Below, piece after piece: positions 1 to 9,619 of a stretch of 64,000 nt of DNA (its first letter is position 1; each line of letters begins with the position of its first letter). The notes below the pieces were generated by a model. That model did not search any database. It had not been told where the DNA came from and was given only the letters and a program-made list of their open reading frames with translations. The stretch is taken from the NCBI RefSeq assembly GCF_004357765.1, contig NZ_SMTE01000020.1:27358-91357 (forward strand), in the 5' to 3' direction. This stretch comes from Pseudomonas putida. GTDB lineage: Bacteria; Pseudomonadota; Gammaproteobacteria; Pseudomonadales; Pseudomonadaceae. The position numbers and the translations under genes were made by a program.

Positions 1-3000
1 GACCCTGGCTGGGCCATCCTGGCTCCGGCGGATTTTCTCAGGGCAGCGCCTGCCCCCAGCGAGACCACACCGAACACTAATGAGACAAAAGCTCCCACAT
101 ATTCCAAAGTCGAGTTCTTGGTTAACTTACCGCCCACTTCCATGGCCAAACCGGTTACCTGTCCCATCAGGCTGACTAGTGCAACTGCTCCCTTCACTGT
201 CATAGGTAGTGCCCAGGGCGCCCCCACTGCAGCAACAACCACCATTACAGAATTAAGCGCTAACATTGCCCATGAGAACCAATTCGAGGATGATCTTTTT
301 TCCGAATTCCCGGTGTACACGATGGAGCGATCTAGATTTGGGGCCTGTGCTCGGTGGCCGCTTGGGTCGCGCCAGTTCACCGGATTACCAAGAACGTAAA
401 CGTATGGGTTGATGCCTGACGCTTCGGGTGAGAGCGAATCAGGGCTGTGGAAACGCATCAGGCCTGGGTTGTAGGCCCGGTAGCCGTTGCCCAACATATA
501 CCAACCGGATGTCTGTTCCCGGACTTCGCCGTTGAATGCCAGTAGGCTGCTCAAGTCATTGTCGTCCGCTCGTTCACCGTAAGCGCTGTAGGCCGCATGG
601 TGGGTGCCGGCGTCGTTCACTTCGGTGACGATGCTGCCGGCATGGTCGGTCAGTAACAAGGACTGCCCTCCTGGCTGGCAAACGCCCACGGCGCATTCAT
701 TGGTATACAGATATTGGGTGACGAGACCATCCTGCACCGTACAGTCCAGGCGCTGGTCCTGATAGCGTCGCTGGACCAGGCTGCCGCCATACGCGCTTGC
801 CTGCAGGCGGTCATGGCCGTCATAGAGGTATTCGACCAGCGGTTGGCTTGAATGGTCGAGTACCTGATGGAGGCGACCGGCGACGTCGTAGCGAAGTTGG
901 CGTCCTTGTTCGTCGTTGAGCATGTTGCCCTGCTCATCGTAGGCGAACGTCTGTTCCGCTGGGTAATCCTCGGTTAGGGTATGAGTGACCTTGGAGAGCT
1001 GGAAGCTGCCATCCTCGGCATAGGTGAACCGGGCGCTGTCGCTCTTGCCATCGGCAAAGTCGGTGATGCAACGGGTGATGTTGTCAACGTCGTCGAAGCG
1101 GAAGATCTGGCTGGTGATGGGCCGCCCCTTTGCGTTGCATGGCCGTGCCTGCAGGTCGCCTGTGCAATCGTACGACTCCAGGCGTCCGAGTTCGTCATAA
1201 CCAAAGATTTCTTCGCGTACCAGGGAGCCGGCTCGCCAGAGCTTTCGCGAGAGCAGCACGTCGTCATCGCGCCATACGTGCAGCAACTCCTGATCGTTCT
1301 CGCCATTCACAGCCAAGGTACGTCGGACTTCTCTTCCCAGGTTGTCGTATTCCTGTTCGCAACAAACCGAGCGGTCGGGGTTGTCGGCATCCTCAGTGGT
1401 GGTGCTACACAGCAGGCCTTGGCTGTTGTATGCGAGGGTAGCGCTCAAAGGACCTTGGGCGATCCCGTTGACACGGCCTTGGTTGTCGTAGCTATGAATG
1501 CGGGCGGAAGCATCGCTGGGCGTGCGCGATAGTGGCCGGCCCCGCCAGGAGTAACTGTTTTGGATGCTGTAGCCATGCCCCTGGGATGCTGCCCAGGACT
1601 CGCAGTCCACAAAGCCTTGGTCGGTGTAGGTATAACTCATGTTGCCGGCATGGTTGGTAGCGCTCGAAAGGTTGGCAGTGTGGCGATCGTAATCGAAGCT
1701 TGCCTGCTCATTGGCCGCTGTCTGCGCATCTTCTTCAACTTCGACGGAACTGTCGATCGTCGTAGGTTTTAAAGTGAGCTGTGGCTTGTAGGAATAGGTG
1801 AACACTCGCCTGCGCTTGCCAGGGCGGTGTTCCTCAGTGTTGATGACGGTACGGGTCTGGACTAGCTCCGTCGTGCCTTTGTACACCAGCGTTTCCTTGC
1901 GCGGCCCTACGGTGACGCTGGTCAGACGCTCCAAGCCGTCGAAGGTGCGGGCACAGATAGTGGAAATTTCGCCATTCGAGCGTGCGCGTAACTGCAGATC
2001 AGTCGTCAATTCAGCAGTGCTGTGGGCCGCGAAGGTGCGCAAAAGGGCACTGCCATCGGGCCGTACCTGCTCACACATGCGGTCCCAGACGTCATAGGTA
2101 AACTGCGAAGTTCGAGTGATGGGTACATTGTCAGGGCCTCTGAAGGTGGAGGTGTTGCTCACACACCGGCCAAGGCCATCGTACTGGTAATCAATGCGGC
2201 CAATATCTGTTTCGTCGCTTGCACTGTTGCGGCGGTAGGTGAAGGCTGGCTTGTCGAAAGCGTTGTACTGGGTGATGTTGAGCTGCCGCTGGATACCGCG
2301 CTGGTCAGGGGCTTCGATCCAACTGGTGACTATGATGCCACCCTCACCGAATGGTGAACGGTGGTTGAACTCCTCGACGCCATCAGGACGGATGGTTTTA
2401 CAGCGTGAGCCCCAGTCGTCATAGTCGTAGCGCGAGGCCATGCTCAATGTACGTTCTTCTGCCCATTTGTTCCCAGAAGGATCCGGCAGGTAATCGTAGT
2501 CGATTTCCCCAACCAGCAGCCCTATCGAGTCATATTCTTGCGTGGAGGTGATACGAATGGTTCGTTCGTTGGTCTCTGCGGCGTCTCGTTCCAGCTCCTG
2601 ACGGATAGGTCGTTGATACCCGTCGTAGATCGTGCGGGCCGTCACCCCCTTGGCATCGGTAACCTGCTCATACGATCGGGGGTGGTTGTCCTCTCTGAAT
2701 TCGCCATAGGCAAATGTGCGCGAAGTCATGTATTGGGGATCGTCAGGAGCGACCGTTTCCGTCACCAGTCGACCCAGAACATCGTAGCTGTAACGAGTGA
2801 CGACGCCATTGACGTCTTCACTTTCCACGAGTTGCCCATTCAGTATGGAAAAAATGGAAGTGTTGCTCCGTTCCAGCGTCCCCCCGCTCGCGGCCACCGT
2901 TTTCTTGATGCTCAGTAGTGGGGGTTGCTCGTGTTCGTCAGGTACGCGCTTGTAGTGCCAGCTTGTCCTGGTGGTGTGGCCTTGAAGAGTATAGAGCTCT

Positions 3001-4625
3001 CGGTCGTTGCGCCCGTGTAACAGGGGGTTGCTGGGTTGGTTCAGGTAAGCGTGTTCGATTGACTGGAGAAGAATCTCTTGCTCTTCATCTTCTTCGTCCT
3101 CGATTTGGAACGTGTCCTCCGTGAAGGCTGCCAACCAGGTGTCCGCATCCGCTGAGGTGGATGCCAGACTCAAGAGCGGGAGTGCTTTATAGGTGAATTG
3201 GGTCCGTACAATCTGAGCAGGACTGCCGGTGATCGAGTCGGATTTGGCGGGGTAAATGGTGACGCTTTTCAGATTGCGCACGAAGCCCTCTGGGTCGGCC
3301 GGGCAACCTTCGCTTTGCGTGCTCGGGTAATATTCGCTGACAGTACGTACACCGGACGCCTGTGTTTCCTCCACCACGTTGCCGAAGGCATCATATTCAG
3401 TGCTGACCGATTGTTCGCGCCGTTGGCGGTTCTGCGTCCAACTAGTGGTGATTTTCTTGGGCAACTGGAAGTAGGCCGGTTGATCCTCGAACCGCAGGTT
3501 TGCTCGCTCATGGTACTCGGTGGTTACGGTTTCGACGCAATCGCCCTGGGTGGTGATGCACTGGGTAGTTAGATGAAAGCGGTTGAAGATGGTCTTGACC
3601 GTGCGCAGTACCTTGCCATCGCGATAATGGCTGGCAGTGGAGTAGTAGCTGAACTCCCTTCCGGTGAACTTGTAAAGGTGGTCTTGGTGGTAGTTGTCAT
3701 CCCATACCACGCCATCGGCACCGTAACCCAGAAAATTGTTCGTGCTGTAGTCGTAGGTGGTCCTCATGTGCGACTTTTCGTCAAGCGGGTCCGGTTGAAT
3801 GACGTGCTCACGGACGTACGGCAGGTGTCGCGCGATGCCGGGGAACGCGTGGCCGGTTTCTTTGTAAACCACCCGCTCGACGCCTCCCGTCGGGTTTTCC
3901 ATTCTCTCGAGTAATCGAAATGATCCGAGTGTTTTGTAGTTGAGCGTCCATCTGGGTTCATCCTTGGACGGTAGAACGATCCAGCGAAGTTCCTCGCCTT
4001 CAAACTTCAGCGTATACCGTGCTACGCTGCTCGTTCCTGGCTGCAACTCAATCCATACTTCCTGATTGCCCCGATAATCGATATTGAGCAGCATGCGTTT
4101 GCTATCGTCGTGAATCGATTTCAGGCGTGGCTGCCCGTTCACCCGGTCGTAGACTAGGTTAATGCCGTGGCCAGAGGGCATTTGTATGCGTGTGGGCAAC
4201 GCCGTGTCGGGATCACCCAGCTGTGGCTCAAGCACCTCCACCAGGCCGGCTGCGTGCGCCACTCTATAGCGTTTGCTACCGCCTTCGCTGATGTTCTTGA
4301 AATGGAAACTGTCTAGTTTACGCTCGGGTGCCAGACCCGGCTGCCCAGGACCATTGTCGGCAATGTATTGGCTTTCTCCCGTGTGCAGGTCAAGCATGCC
4401 ATCGCGAATCGAGAAGGTACTTAGGTTCAATTGCCAGCCTAGGCCAAAGCCGACATTTTCACTTTTCAGCGGGTTGAATGATAACTGGACGGGAAAGTCT
4501 GGCCCGATATTATCATTAGCATTGAGCTGCGGAAGCGTAAGGCCCAATGTATAAAGTCCTGTGCGTGGGTCGACGCTGCCTTGGGTAAAGCTACGAAAGT
4601 TGAAAGCGTTAGATTGAATAGCCAT
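1..4625 (-). CDS. RHS/YD-repeat protein with a membrane-prone C-terminal extension (partial: runs off the left edge)
   Basis: An uninterrupted minus-strand frame starts at ATG 4625 and stays open for 1541 codons to base 1, so the C-terminus is missing. AGAGGA lies 8 bases before the ATG. The N-terminus carries the VDPRTGLYT and GFGLGWQLNLS type segments of free-standing pseudomonad RHS proteins. The middle is rich in YD-type repeats such as YDAFGN, YDVLGRL and YDYDDWG. The RHS core motif (GYRAYNPGLMRF, INPYVYVLGNPVNWRDPSG) ends near residue 1424. In this family the core forms a shell and is often cut just after DPxG, releasing a variable, often toxic tip; that is family knowledge. About 115 residues of tip are visible, with two or three hydrophobic segments, so a membrane-acting tip is possible but unproven. 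There is no signal peptide and no PAAR domain. The 138-residue gene upstream is probably cotranscribed. Confidence 0.92.
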   Translation of the reverse strand, partial: MAIQSNAFNFRSFTQGSVDPRTGLYTLGLTLPQLNANDNIGPDFPVQLSFNPLKSENVGFGLGWQLNLSTFSIRDGMLDLHTGESQYIADNGPGQPGLAPERKLDSFHFKNISEGGSKRYRVAHAAGLVEVLEPQLGDPDTALPTRIQMPSGHGINLVYDRVNGQPRLKSIHDDSKRMLLNIDYRGNQEVWIELQPGTSSVARYTLKFEGEELRWIVLPSKDEPRWTLNYKTLGSFRLLERMENPTGGVERVVYKETGHAFPGIARHLPYVREHVIQPDPLDEKSHMRTTYDYSTNNFLGYGADGVVWDDNYHQDHLYKFTGREFSYYSTASHYRDGKVLRTVKTIFNRFHLTTQCITTQGDCVETVTTEYHERANLRFEDQPAYFQLPKKITTSWTQNRQRREQSVSTEYDAFGNVVEETQASGVRTVSEYYPSTQSEGCPADPEGFVRNLKSVTIYPAKSDSITGSPAQIVRTQFTYKALPLLSLASTSADADTWLAAFTEDTFQIEDEEDEEQEILLQSIEHAYLNQPSNPLLHGRNDRELYTLQGHTTRTSWHYKRVPDEHEQPPLLSIKKTVAASGGTLERSNTSIFSILNGQLVESEDVNGVVTRYSYDVLGRLVTETVAPDDPQYMTSRTFAYGEFREDNHPRSYEQVTDAKGVTARTIYDGYQRPIRQELERDAAETNERTIRITSTQEYDSIGLLVGEIDYDYLPDPSGNKWAEERTLSMASRYDYDDWGSRCKTIRPDGVEEFNHRSPFGEGGIIVTSWIEAPDQRGIQRQLNITQYNAFDKPAFTYRRNSASDETDIGRIDYQYDGLGRCVSNTSTFRGPDNVPITRTSQFTYDVWDRMCEQVRPDGSALLRTFAAHSTAELTTDLQLRARSNGEISTICARTFDGLERLTSVTVGPRKETLVYKGTTELVQTRTVINTEEHRPGKRRRVFTYSYKPQLTLKPTTIDSSVEVEEDAQTAANEQASFDYDRHTANLSSATNHAGNMSYTYTDQGFVDCESWAASQGHGYSIQNSYSWRGRPLSRTPSDASARIHSYDNQGRVNGIAQGPLSATLAYNSQGLLCSTTTEDADNPDRSVCCEQEYDNLGREVRRTLAVNGENDQELLHVWRDDDVLLSRKLWRAGSLVREEIFGYDELGRLESYDCTGDLQARPCNAKGRPITSQIFRFDDVDNITRCITDFADGKSDSARFTYAEDGSFQLSKVTHTLTEDYPAEQTFAYDEQGNMLNDEQGRQLRYDVAGRLHQVLDHSSQPLVEYLYDGHDRLQASAYGGSLVQRRYQDQRLDCTVQDGLVTQYLYTNECAVGVCQPGGQSLLLTDHAGSIVTEVNDAGTHHAAYSAYGERADDNDLSSLLAFNGEVREQTSGWYMLGNGYRAYNPGLMRFHSPDSLSPEASGINPYVYVLGNPVNWRDPSGHRAQAPNLDRSIVYTGNSEKRSSSNWFSWAMLALNSVMVVVAAVGAPWALPMTVKGAVALVSLMGQVTGLAMEVGGKLTKNSTLEYVGAFVSLVFGVVSLGAGAALRKSAGARMAQPG

Positions 4626-4662
4626 TAGCGAGTTCCTCTGGATAGCCCGGGTAGGGTGTAGT

Positions 4663-5076
4663 TCAGGCCGATACCTTGACTTTCACATATCCCAACTTAC
4701 CCTCGTTTAATCTTCCACCCTTGTCGATTATCAAACAACCCAATCCCTCAGTAATGAATGAATTGATTGAATAGCTATTGATAATGTAATCGATATCTTC
4801 CTTTCCGAGAAACGATAACTGATGGGTCGTTTTTATGTTCATCCACCAAAGCGGCCAATTGCCGGATTTTCTACTGGACTCCAATCTGATAGTGGCGGCG
4901 GATGGTAAGTTACTGAACTGAATCTGTTTGGGGTTGGATAGCTTGCCGGCACCGCTGGTCAGGTCAAGCGTAACAACGGTATCACTCCCCGCAGGCGGTA
5001 CCGATAGGTTTCTGAATTCTCCCTCAGCATCAATGACTTGAATTTCGCCACCTTGGGTGATTGGTAGTGCAGACAT
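4663..5076 (-). CDS. Small protein of unknown function upstream of the RHS gene
   Basis: This encodes 138 residues starting MSALPITQGG. Two ATGs are possible, at 5082 and 5076. GAGGAC directly abuts the first but lies about 6 bases before the second, so 5076 is preferred. The protein has no signal peptide or membrane segment. It is predicted to be mixed beta, with a Trp-rich WPLWW patch near the middle and a C-terminus ending GYVKVKVSA. I do not recognise the family. Its stop is 37 bases before the RHS start on the same strand, so the two are probably one transcript. An accessory or folding partner of the RHS shell is a possible role, inferred from position only. Confidence 0.8.
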   Translation of the reverse strand: MSALPITQGGEIQVIDAEGEFRNLSVPPAGSDTVVTLDLTSGAGKLSNPKQIQFSNLPSAATIRLESSRKSGNWPLWWMNIKTTHQLSFLGKEDIDYIINSYSINSFITEGLGCLIIDKGGRLNEGKLGYVKVKVSA

Positions 5077-5197
5077 GATCATGTCCTCGTACGCTTTAGT
5101 TTGTTATTCCGACCAAGCACTCTATCGACTGGACTCGGTCTCCTATTGCACTAGCGTACGGCTAACCGTCAACGCGGACACCTAGCATTTCTGTCAG

Positions 5198-5226
5198 TTG
5201 TGGCACGCCGAGCAGAAGAATATAAC
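5198..5226 (+). promoter_or_regulatory. Predicted promoter of the first Ig-like operon
   Basis: The -35 element is TTGTGG (5198-5203) and the -10 is TATAAC (5221-5226), with a 17-base spacer. The -35 sits in CAGTTGTGGC, which recurs at the same distance from the -10 in front of the genes at 12772 and 20267. The leader to the start at 5373 would be about 140 bases. The rest of the 296-base gap between 5076 and 5373 shows no gene. The opposite promoter for the minus-strand genes was not identified. Confidence 0.55.
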
Positions 5227-5372
5227 TTGATCAACCACTGTGAGCGGGCAACGCACGATACCTGTAGACGAAGCGCATGGCGCAATTGCTTATGCTGCAG
5301 CATCGACAGGTCGGTCCGATCGAAATAGTTATTTATACACTTAGTGAAGCGTGGCGCTTAGGAGCCCCTGTC

Positions 5373-7157
5373 ATGAATGATACGAATAGGGTGATGCTGG
5401 AACGCCCGATTATTCCGGACTTGACCCCCTTCGACGAAATTGATTTGGAGGCATTAGGGGATGATGGACTGGTGACGTTCATCAAGTATTCCGCGATGAA
5501 AGCGGGTGATATGATTTCGCCTCGATGGGTAGGCGCCGGGCCAGGGGGAGAGGCATTCGACTTTGTAGGAAGCGGTTATACGATAGGCCCAGGTGATCTG
5601 GATCAGGGCGCGCAGATCATCATCAGTAACTCATTGGTGTGCAACGCGGCCGGAGGTTGGGCTTTTTATTCTTATAATCACGACGGTATTGAGTCTCAGC
5701 GACAATTTTGTTATATCGGTACACGTCCCAGAACTTCGGAAGTTCTGTCTGTGCCGATCACCCAGCAGGCGCACGATTTGGTGATCAAGCCTGATGAGAT
5801 CGGCATTGAAAATGTATCGTTCATCATACCGCGCTATCAGGCGATGCAAGTCGGTGATCAGATTGACTTCACCCTGATAGGGTACGACGAGCACGATGTC
5901 GAGGAGGATGTCGAGCGGCAAAGGTTGACAGTCACCAAGGATCATTTCGGCACCACGCCGCTGATCTTTCAGGTCAGACGCAACTGGTTCAGGTTCATAG
6001 ATCCAGGTTCTGCACACGCCTCATATACCTTGGGATTCGTCGATGGGCAGAAGCTTGAATCGCCAACCCAGATCTTCGTCGTCGACTCCGCGCACCTATC
6101 TCCCGCAGAGTTGCAGCCGCCATCCATCGAAGGGCATGAAGCCGGCAAGCCACTGGACCCGGCGAGGTTTCGCGATGGCTTGCGCGTCCATATCGAACCC
6201 TATCCAGGCCTGACGGTCGGCGACCGACTGGTGCTCGTTTGGCAAAGCCCCGTCGAAAATATCATCCAGCCGGTTCGGGTGGATCCTAGCACTCAGGCCA
6301 CAAACAGCATCCTCTTTCACTTGCCGGCGACAATCGTGGAGGCCAACCAGGGGCTTCAAGTTGGCTTGTCGTACCTTTATGCCCGTGAAGGCGTCAGTTT
6401 ACGCTCTGAGGTTCTGCAGTTAGAGGTGGCCAGGTCTCGCATGCTGACGGCCCCTTGGGTGAACGATGCCGTTCCGGAGAGCGATAGCGATAGCGGCGTT
6501 CTGTCGGCCCTGCTCGCGCTCGGTGGTGTCCATGTCGATGTACCGGACGTAGCGGGACTCGACGAGTCTATCGAACTTCATTGGTGGGGGCGTTCCGAGT
6601 TTGGCCGCTACATCGCCGATAGCCCGCTGCCGAGCAACTCGTTGAGGTTTTTTATTCCGGCTCGATACGTCCCTGCAAATATGGGGCGCGGGGCGGTAGA
6701 CCAATCCCGCCGTTTCGAAGTTTTTTACCGTTTGATCACAAAGGATGGGTATCTGGATTCGCGACCTTTTAACTTACGGATTACCCCGCCGCCCAAGAAC
6801 GGGTATCCCCAACCTCTTTGTGACCAGGAAGAACCCGGTGTTGTTGGCGGTTTGCCACTTCACAAAGTGCCGGCCGATGGAGCCGATATCTCTCTGGCAC
6901 CTTGGCGGTTCGCTGCCGAAGGTCAATTGCTGACGCTCACCCTCCAGTCTGCGGAGGGCGACATGACCGAGGATTTCATCGACAGCGTATCAGTTACGGA
7001 AGAACAGGCGACTACTGGATTCAAGGCCAAACTTCCCAAGGCGCTGTTGGAAAAATTGACGATAGATTTGCAATTCACATTGAGTGCACGTCTGAGTTTC
7101 GATGGAGGGGAACGTTACACCGAATTCCCAGAGAAAAGCATAACGTTGCGGCGCTGA
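5373..7157 (+). CDS. Multi-module beta-sandwich (Ig-like) protein, family 1
   Basis: This encodes 594 residues starting MNDTNRVMLERP. ATG 5373 was chosen over an upstream ATG at 5277 because AGGAG (5360-5364) lies 8 bases before it. There is no signal peptide, no membrane segment and no enzyme motif. The chain reads as four or five modules of about 100-120 residues. A module typically has GD followed by a strand ending in W (VGDRLVLVW) and closes with a strand carrying S and alternating hydrophobics (SEVLQLEV; YLDSRPFNLRI). This pattern suggests tandem Ig-like beta-sandwiches. Its last module (FTLSARLSFDGGERY) closely matches the end of the protein at 17177 (FTLNVSVSFDDGEEW), so the two are paralogues. 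It is the first gene of a probable three-gene operon. Function is unknown; an extracellular or structural role is only a guess. Confidence 0.85.
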   Translation: MNDTNRVMLERPIIPDLTPFDEIDLEALGDDGLVTFIKYSAMKAGDMISPRWVGAGPGGEAFDFVGSGYTIGPGDLDQGAQIIISNSLVCNAAGGWAFYSYNHDGIESQRQFCYIGTRPRTSEVLSVPITQQAHDLVIKPDEIGIENVSFIIPRYQAMQVGDQIDFTLIGYDEHDVEEDVERQRLTVTKDHFGTTPLIFQVRRNWFRFIDPGSAHASYTLGFVDGQKLESPTQIFVVDSAHLSPAELQPPSIEGHEAGKPLDPARFRDGLRVHIEPYPGLTVGDRLVLVWQSPVENIIQPVRVDPSTQATNSILFHLPATIVEANQGLQVGLSYLYAREGVSLRSEVLQLEVARSRMLTAPWVNDAVPESDSDSGVLSALLALGGVHVDVPDVAGLDESIELHWWGRSEFGRYIADSPLPSNSLRFFIPARYVPANMGRGAVDQSRRFEVFYRLITKDGYLDSRPFNLRITPPPKNGYPQPLCDQEEPGVVGGLPLHKVPADGADISLAPWRFAAEGQLLTLTLQSAEGDMTEDFIDSVSVTEEQATTGFKAKLPKALLEKLTIDLQFTLSARLSFDGGERYTEFPEKSITLRR

Positions 7158-7179
7158 CTTAATAATTACGTCAGTAGGC

Positions 7180-7199
7180 AGGGGCATCGACTTGCCCCT
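7180..7199 (+). other. Intercistronic hairpin
   Basis: A 7-bp stem AGGGGCA/TGCCCCT with a six-base loop lies between the first and second genes of the Ig-like operon. There is no T-tract, so it is not a classic terminator. It could influence mRNA stability or the relative expression of the two genes. It ends just upstream of the ribosome binding site (TGAGGA near 7204-7209) of the next gene. Confidence 0.4.
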
Positions 7200-7217
7200 T
7201 GGCATGAGGATATAACG

Positions 7218-9617
7218 ATGGCAAAGCCCACACTGGAAAAATATCTTAACTACATGGGCGAGACGCCCCGCACGTTCGGATGGGGCGCGTTGTTGGTTTA
7301 CGATCGTTTCAGGACCAATAGGTTGCTGGCCCACGAACATATCGAGCGCTTCGATAAAGGGAGTTGGCTGGCACCGATTACGACTTCCATAAAAACCGAA
7401 GAGGGCACCTGGACCCAGCTTAATAATCTGATGTTTGACAAGCCACGTTTGTCGTTCGTGAATTCGAACATTGGCGGCTCCAAAGCACGCTTGAGCATGA
7501 ACGCTATCTCTGGTGAGATCTTGCAACTGCACCAAGCCACTGGCAGCCCGAACCAAGAATTAACGCATGTATCTACGCTGGATCCGTTGACCGGTCCTAC
7601 CGTGCGCATGGATATTGACCTCAATAATAGTGGGAATGGGCAAGTCGGCGAAACGGGGCGAGTGACATTGGATTTGTCGAGGGGGTCGGCGTATACATTC
7701 GAAGTATCCAACTTCAATGACCTGAACGATAAAGTCGGCGCGGCGATGAAACTCAAGTTCGATGAGCGACCGCCGGAAGAGCGGGTGTGGGAGTTGAATA
7801 CACTCCAGCGGGTGGACGGTCAGTTGAACCCGACATCGTTCGCGGTACGCACCCACTCCTTGGCCAGAGCAGGCAATGCGCTGGCATCCAGCGACCCAGA
7901 TGAGCAGGAGGAGGGGGCTGTGCTGGTTGGCATTGCATTTGACGGTGAAGCGGCAGGAAGCTTTCCTACTCAGGATGAAGACCTGCCTTATCTGTTGCCG
8001 GAGGCCGTCGAGGGGGAGGAATACTCAGTCAATTTCATTATCGGCAACAAAGTATGGATGACTGACTTGGTGGGAACCTTGGCTGAGAGGTTCGAATATA
8101 TCTCAGGTCTGCGCGATCAGCCTGATGGAAGCAGCTTCATCAACAAAGTGGGCACCATTTCGTTCCCGGTTCCGGCGGATAAGAAAAGAGAGCGCCATGA
8201 ATTCAGGTGGGGAGCGGTCGAAGAACTCGAGTGGCCTGCATTCACTCTCGAGGGTACCTACCAGATCACAATGCAAGACAATGCATTGGTGGTCGAATGG
8301 GATGCGGTGGGTGAGTCGGTTACCTGGGTGCTGGGCTACATCACTGATCGTTGGCACACCGGGCGTAAAAAGGGCCATTACCGAGTAACGAACCGTGTCA
8401 GGCTGGTCCCTGAACTCGGCAGCCCAGGCGACACAGCTGGCACCGTCAAATTGGTTCTCGATGAAGGCTTTGGCCCCACTGCGGGGTTCATCAAGGACGA
8501 AGATGACCTTGAGAGTGGCTACACCGCCGACGCGGCAGAGTTTCTCTGCGATCCGGTGGTCACCGAGATTCAGCGCGTAGTAGCTGCCAAGCAAAGTGAA
8601 TTGCTCAACGCAATCGGTTTGACGATCGACGTGATGCGATTCCACGGGATTCTATTCCGTGGTCAGGAAATTGCTGCTCCCCGTACAGTCTACGTTCCCG
8701 GGGACATGTCGCTATTGGGAACCCTGGCCCCCAACCTTACGGCATTCGCCATCGAGCCCCTTGAAACTACGGTCTCCGCTGGTCAAACGCTGAAATTCAG
8801 CGCATCACCTGACCAGGTGGGCCTGCATTGGGACGTTCAGCCGCTGCCGGGAGATTCGGGGGCCGTGGGTACCATAACCACCAGCGGTGGCGTCTACACC
8901 GCACCAGCGGTGGATGAGATAGAAGGAGGTCTGAAACGCGTCATCGTCTCGGCTACCAGCGACGGTAATACTAGTCGAGCCCTCGTAACGGTCGTGTCCA
9001 GTGCCATCTCCGTTTTCCCCCGGTTGATGACGGCTCAGTATTCAGACGAAGGCACACCGAATCGGTACGTACTGGTAGGCGGAAGCATCGAAGGCGCCCT
9101 GACCTGGACTATGGCGAGTGGGTCAAAAGGTGAACTGCGGGAGGCGCAGGACGGAGAGCCTGGCTTGGTAGTTCCAGAGGATAAGAACGTACGTATTTAT
9201 GAAGCGCCCACTCGCCAGCCAGAGGCGGGTAGAACGATTGGCGCATTGATGCATGTGGACCGGGCTCAGGTGTCTCATGCCGGGGAAACTGGGTTCATGG
9301 ACATCGTCATTCCGTGGCGATCACAAAACGGTTGGTTGCAAGCTGAAGCTCTTGACGGCGGTGCTGTGGAGGTGTCGCTTTGGTATGAGGGGTGGAAGGT
9401 TCAGGCAGACAAAGTGGAGCCGGCGGATTGCATCTGGGGAGTGCTGGTCGGCAGCGGAAAGTTTGATGAAGCCAAAGGCATCTATTCCCCAGGAGACGAT
9501 GAAGGTCCCTATGTCATCATCGCCGCCCTCGAGAAAGGTTCATCGTCGCAGCCAACGTGGGCCTACAGCGTGCTGCCAATGCCTTATTTCGCCCCTGCGG
9601 TGTGCAAGGAGGTCTGA
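7218..9617 (+). CDS. Large Ig-like repeat protein, family 2
   Basis: This encodes 799 residues starting MAKPTLEKYL. TGAGGA lies about 8 bases before the ATG. There is no signal peptide. The N-terminal module (about 1-200) contains WGALLVYDRF, then a PIT segment, then PRLSF near residue 78. The same order occurs in the next gene (WGGVLMLRRG, PIT, PQLSF) and, partly, at 20267 (PQLDF). Around residue 557 is a GGVYTAP motif, typical of bacterial Ig-like folds. The C-terminal module begins with VSLWY (S720) and ends with a W-A-x5-P-M-P-Y-F-A-P strand, matching the end of the 20267 product. I recognise no enzyme or binding motif. The gene is second in the operon, and the next gene starts two bases after its stop, suggesting coupled translation. 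Confidence 0.87.
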   Translation: MAKPTLEKYLNYMGETPRTFGWGALLVYDRFRTNRLLAHEHIERFDKGSWLAPITTSIKTEEGTWTQLNNLMFDKPRLSFVNSNIGGSKARLSMNAISGEILQLHQATGSPNQELTHVSTLDPLTGPTVRMDIDLNNSGNGQVGETGRVTLDLSRGSAYTFEVSNFNDLNDKVGAAMKLKFDERPPEERVWELNTLQRVDGQLNPTSFAVRTHSLARAGNALASSDPDEQEEGAVLVGIAFDGEAAGSFPTQDEDLPYLLPEAVEGEEYSVNFIIGNKVWMTDLVGTLAERFEYISGLRDQPDGSSFINKVGTISFPVPADKKRERHEFRWGAVEELEWPAFTLEGTYQITMQDNALVVEWDAVGESVTWVLGYITDRWHTGRKKGHYRVTNRVRLVPELGSPGDTAGTVKLVLDEGFGPTAGFIKDEDDLESGYTADAAEFLCDPVVTEIQRVVAAKQSELLNAIGLTIDVMRFHGILFRGQEIAAPRTVYVPGDMSLLGTLAPNLTAFAIEPLETTVSAGQTLKFSASPDQVGLHWDVQPLPGDSGAVGTITTSGGVYTAPAVDEIEGGLKRVIVSATSDGNTSRALVTVVSSAISVFPRLMTAQYSDEGTPNRYVLVGGSIEGALTWTMASGSKGELREAQDGEPGLVVPEDKNVRIYEAPTRQPEAGRTIGALMHVDRAQVSHAGETGFMDIVIPWRSQNGWLQAEALDGGAVEVSLWYEGWKVQADKVEPADCIWGVLVGSGKFDEAKGIYSPGDDEGPYVIIAALEKGSSSQPTWAYSVLPMPYFAPAVCKEV

Positions 9618-9619
9618 TC

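Noticed and set aside
981-3914. Several plus-strand frames of 60-180 codons in the left 4.6 kb
   Set aside because: All lie antisense to the continuous RHS frame, which has clear YD repeats and a core motif.
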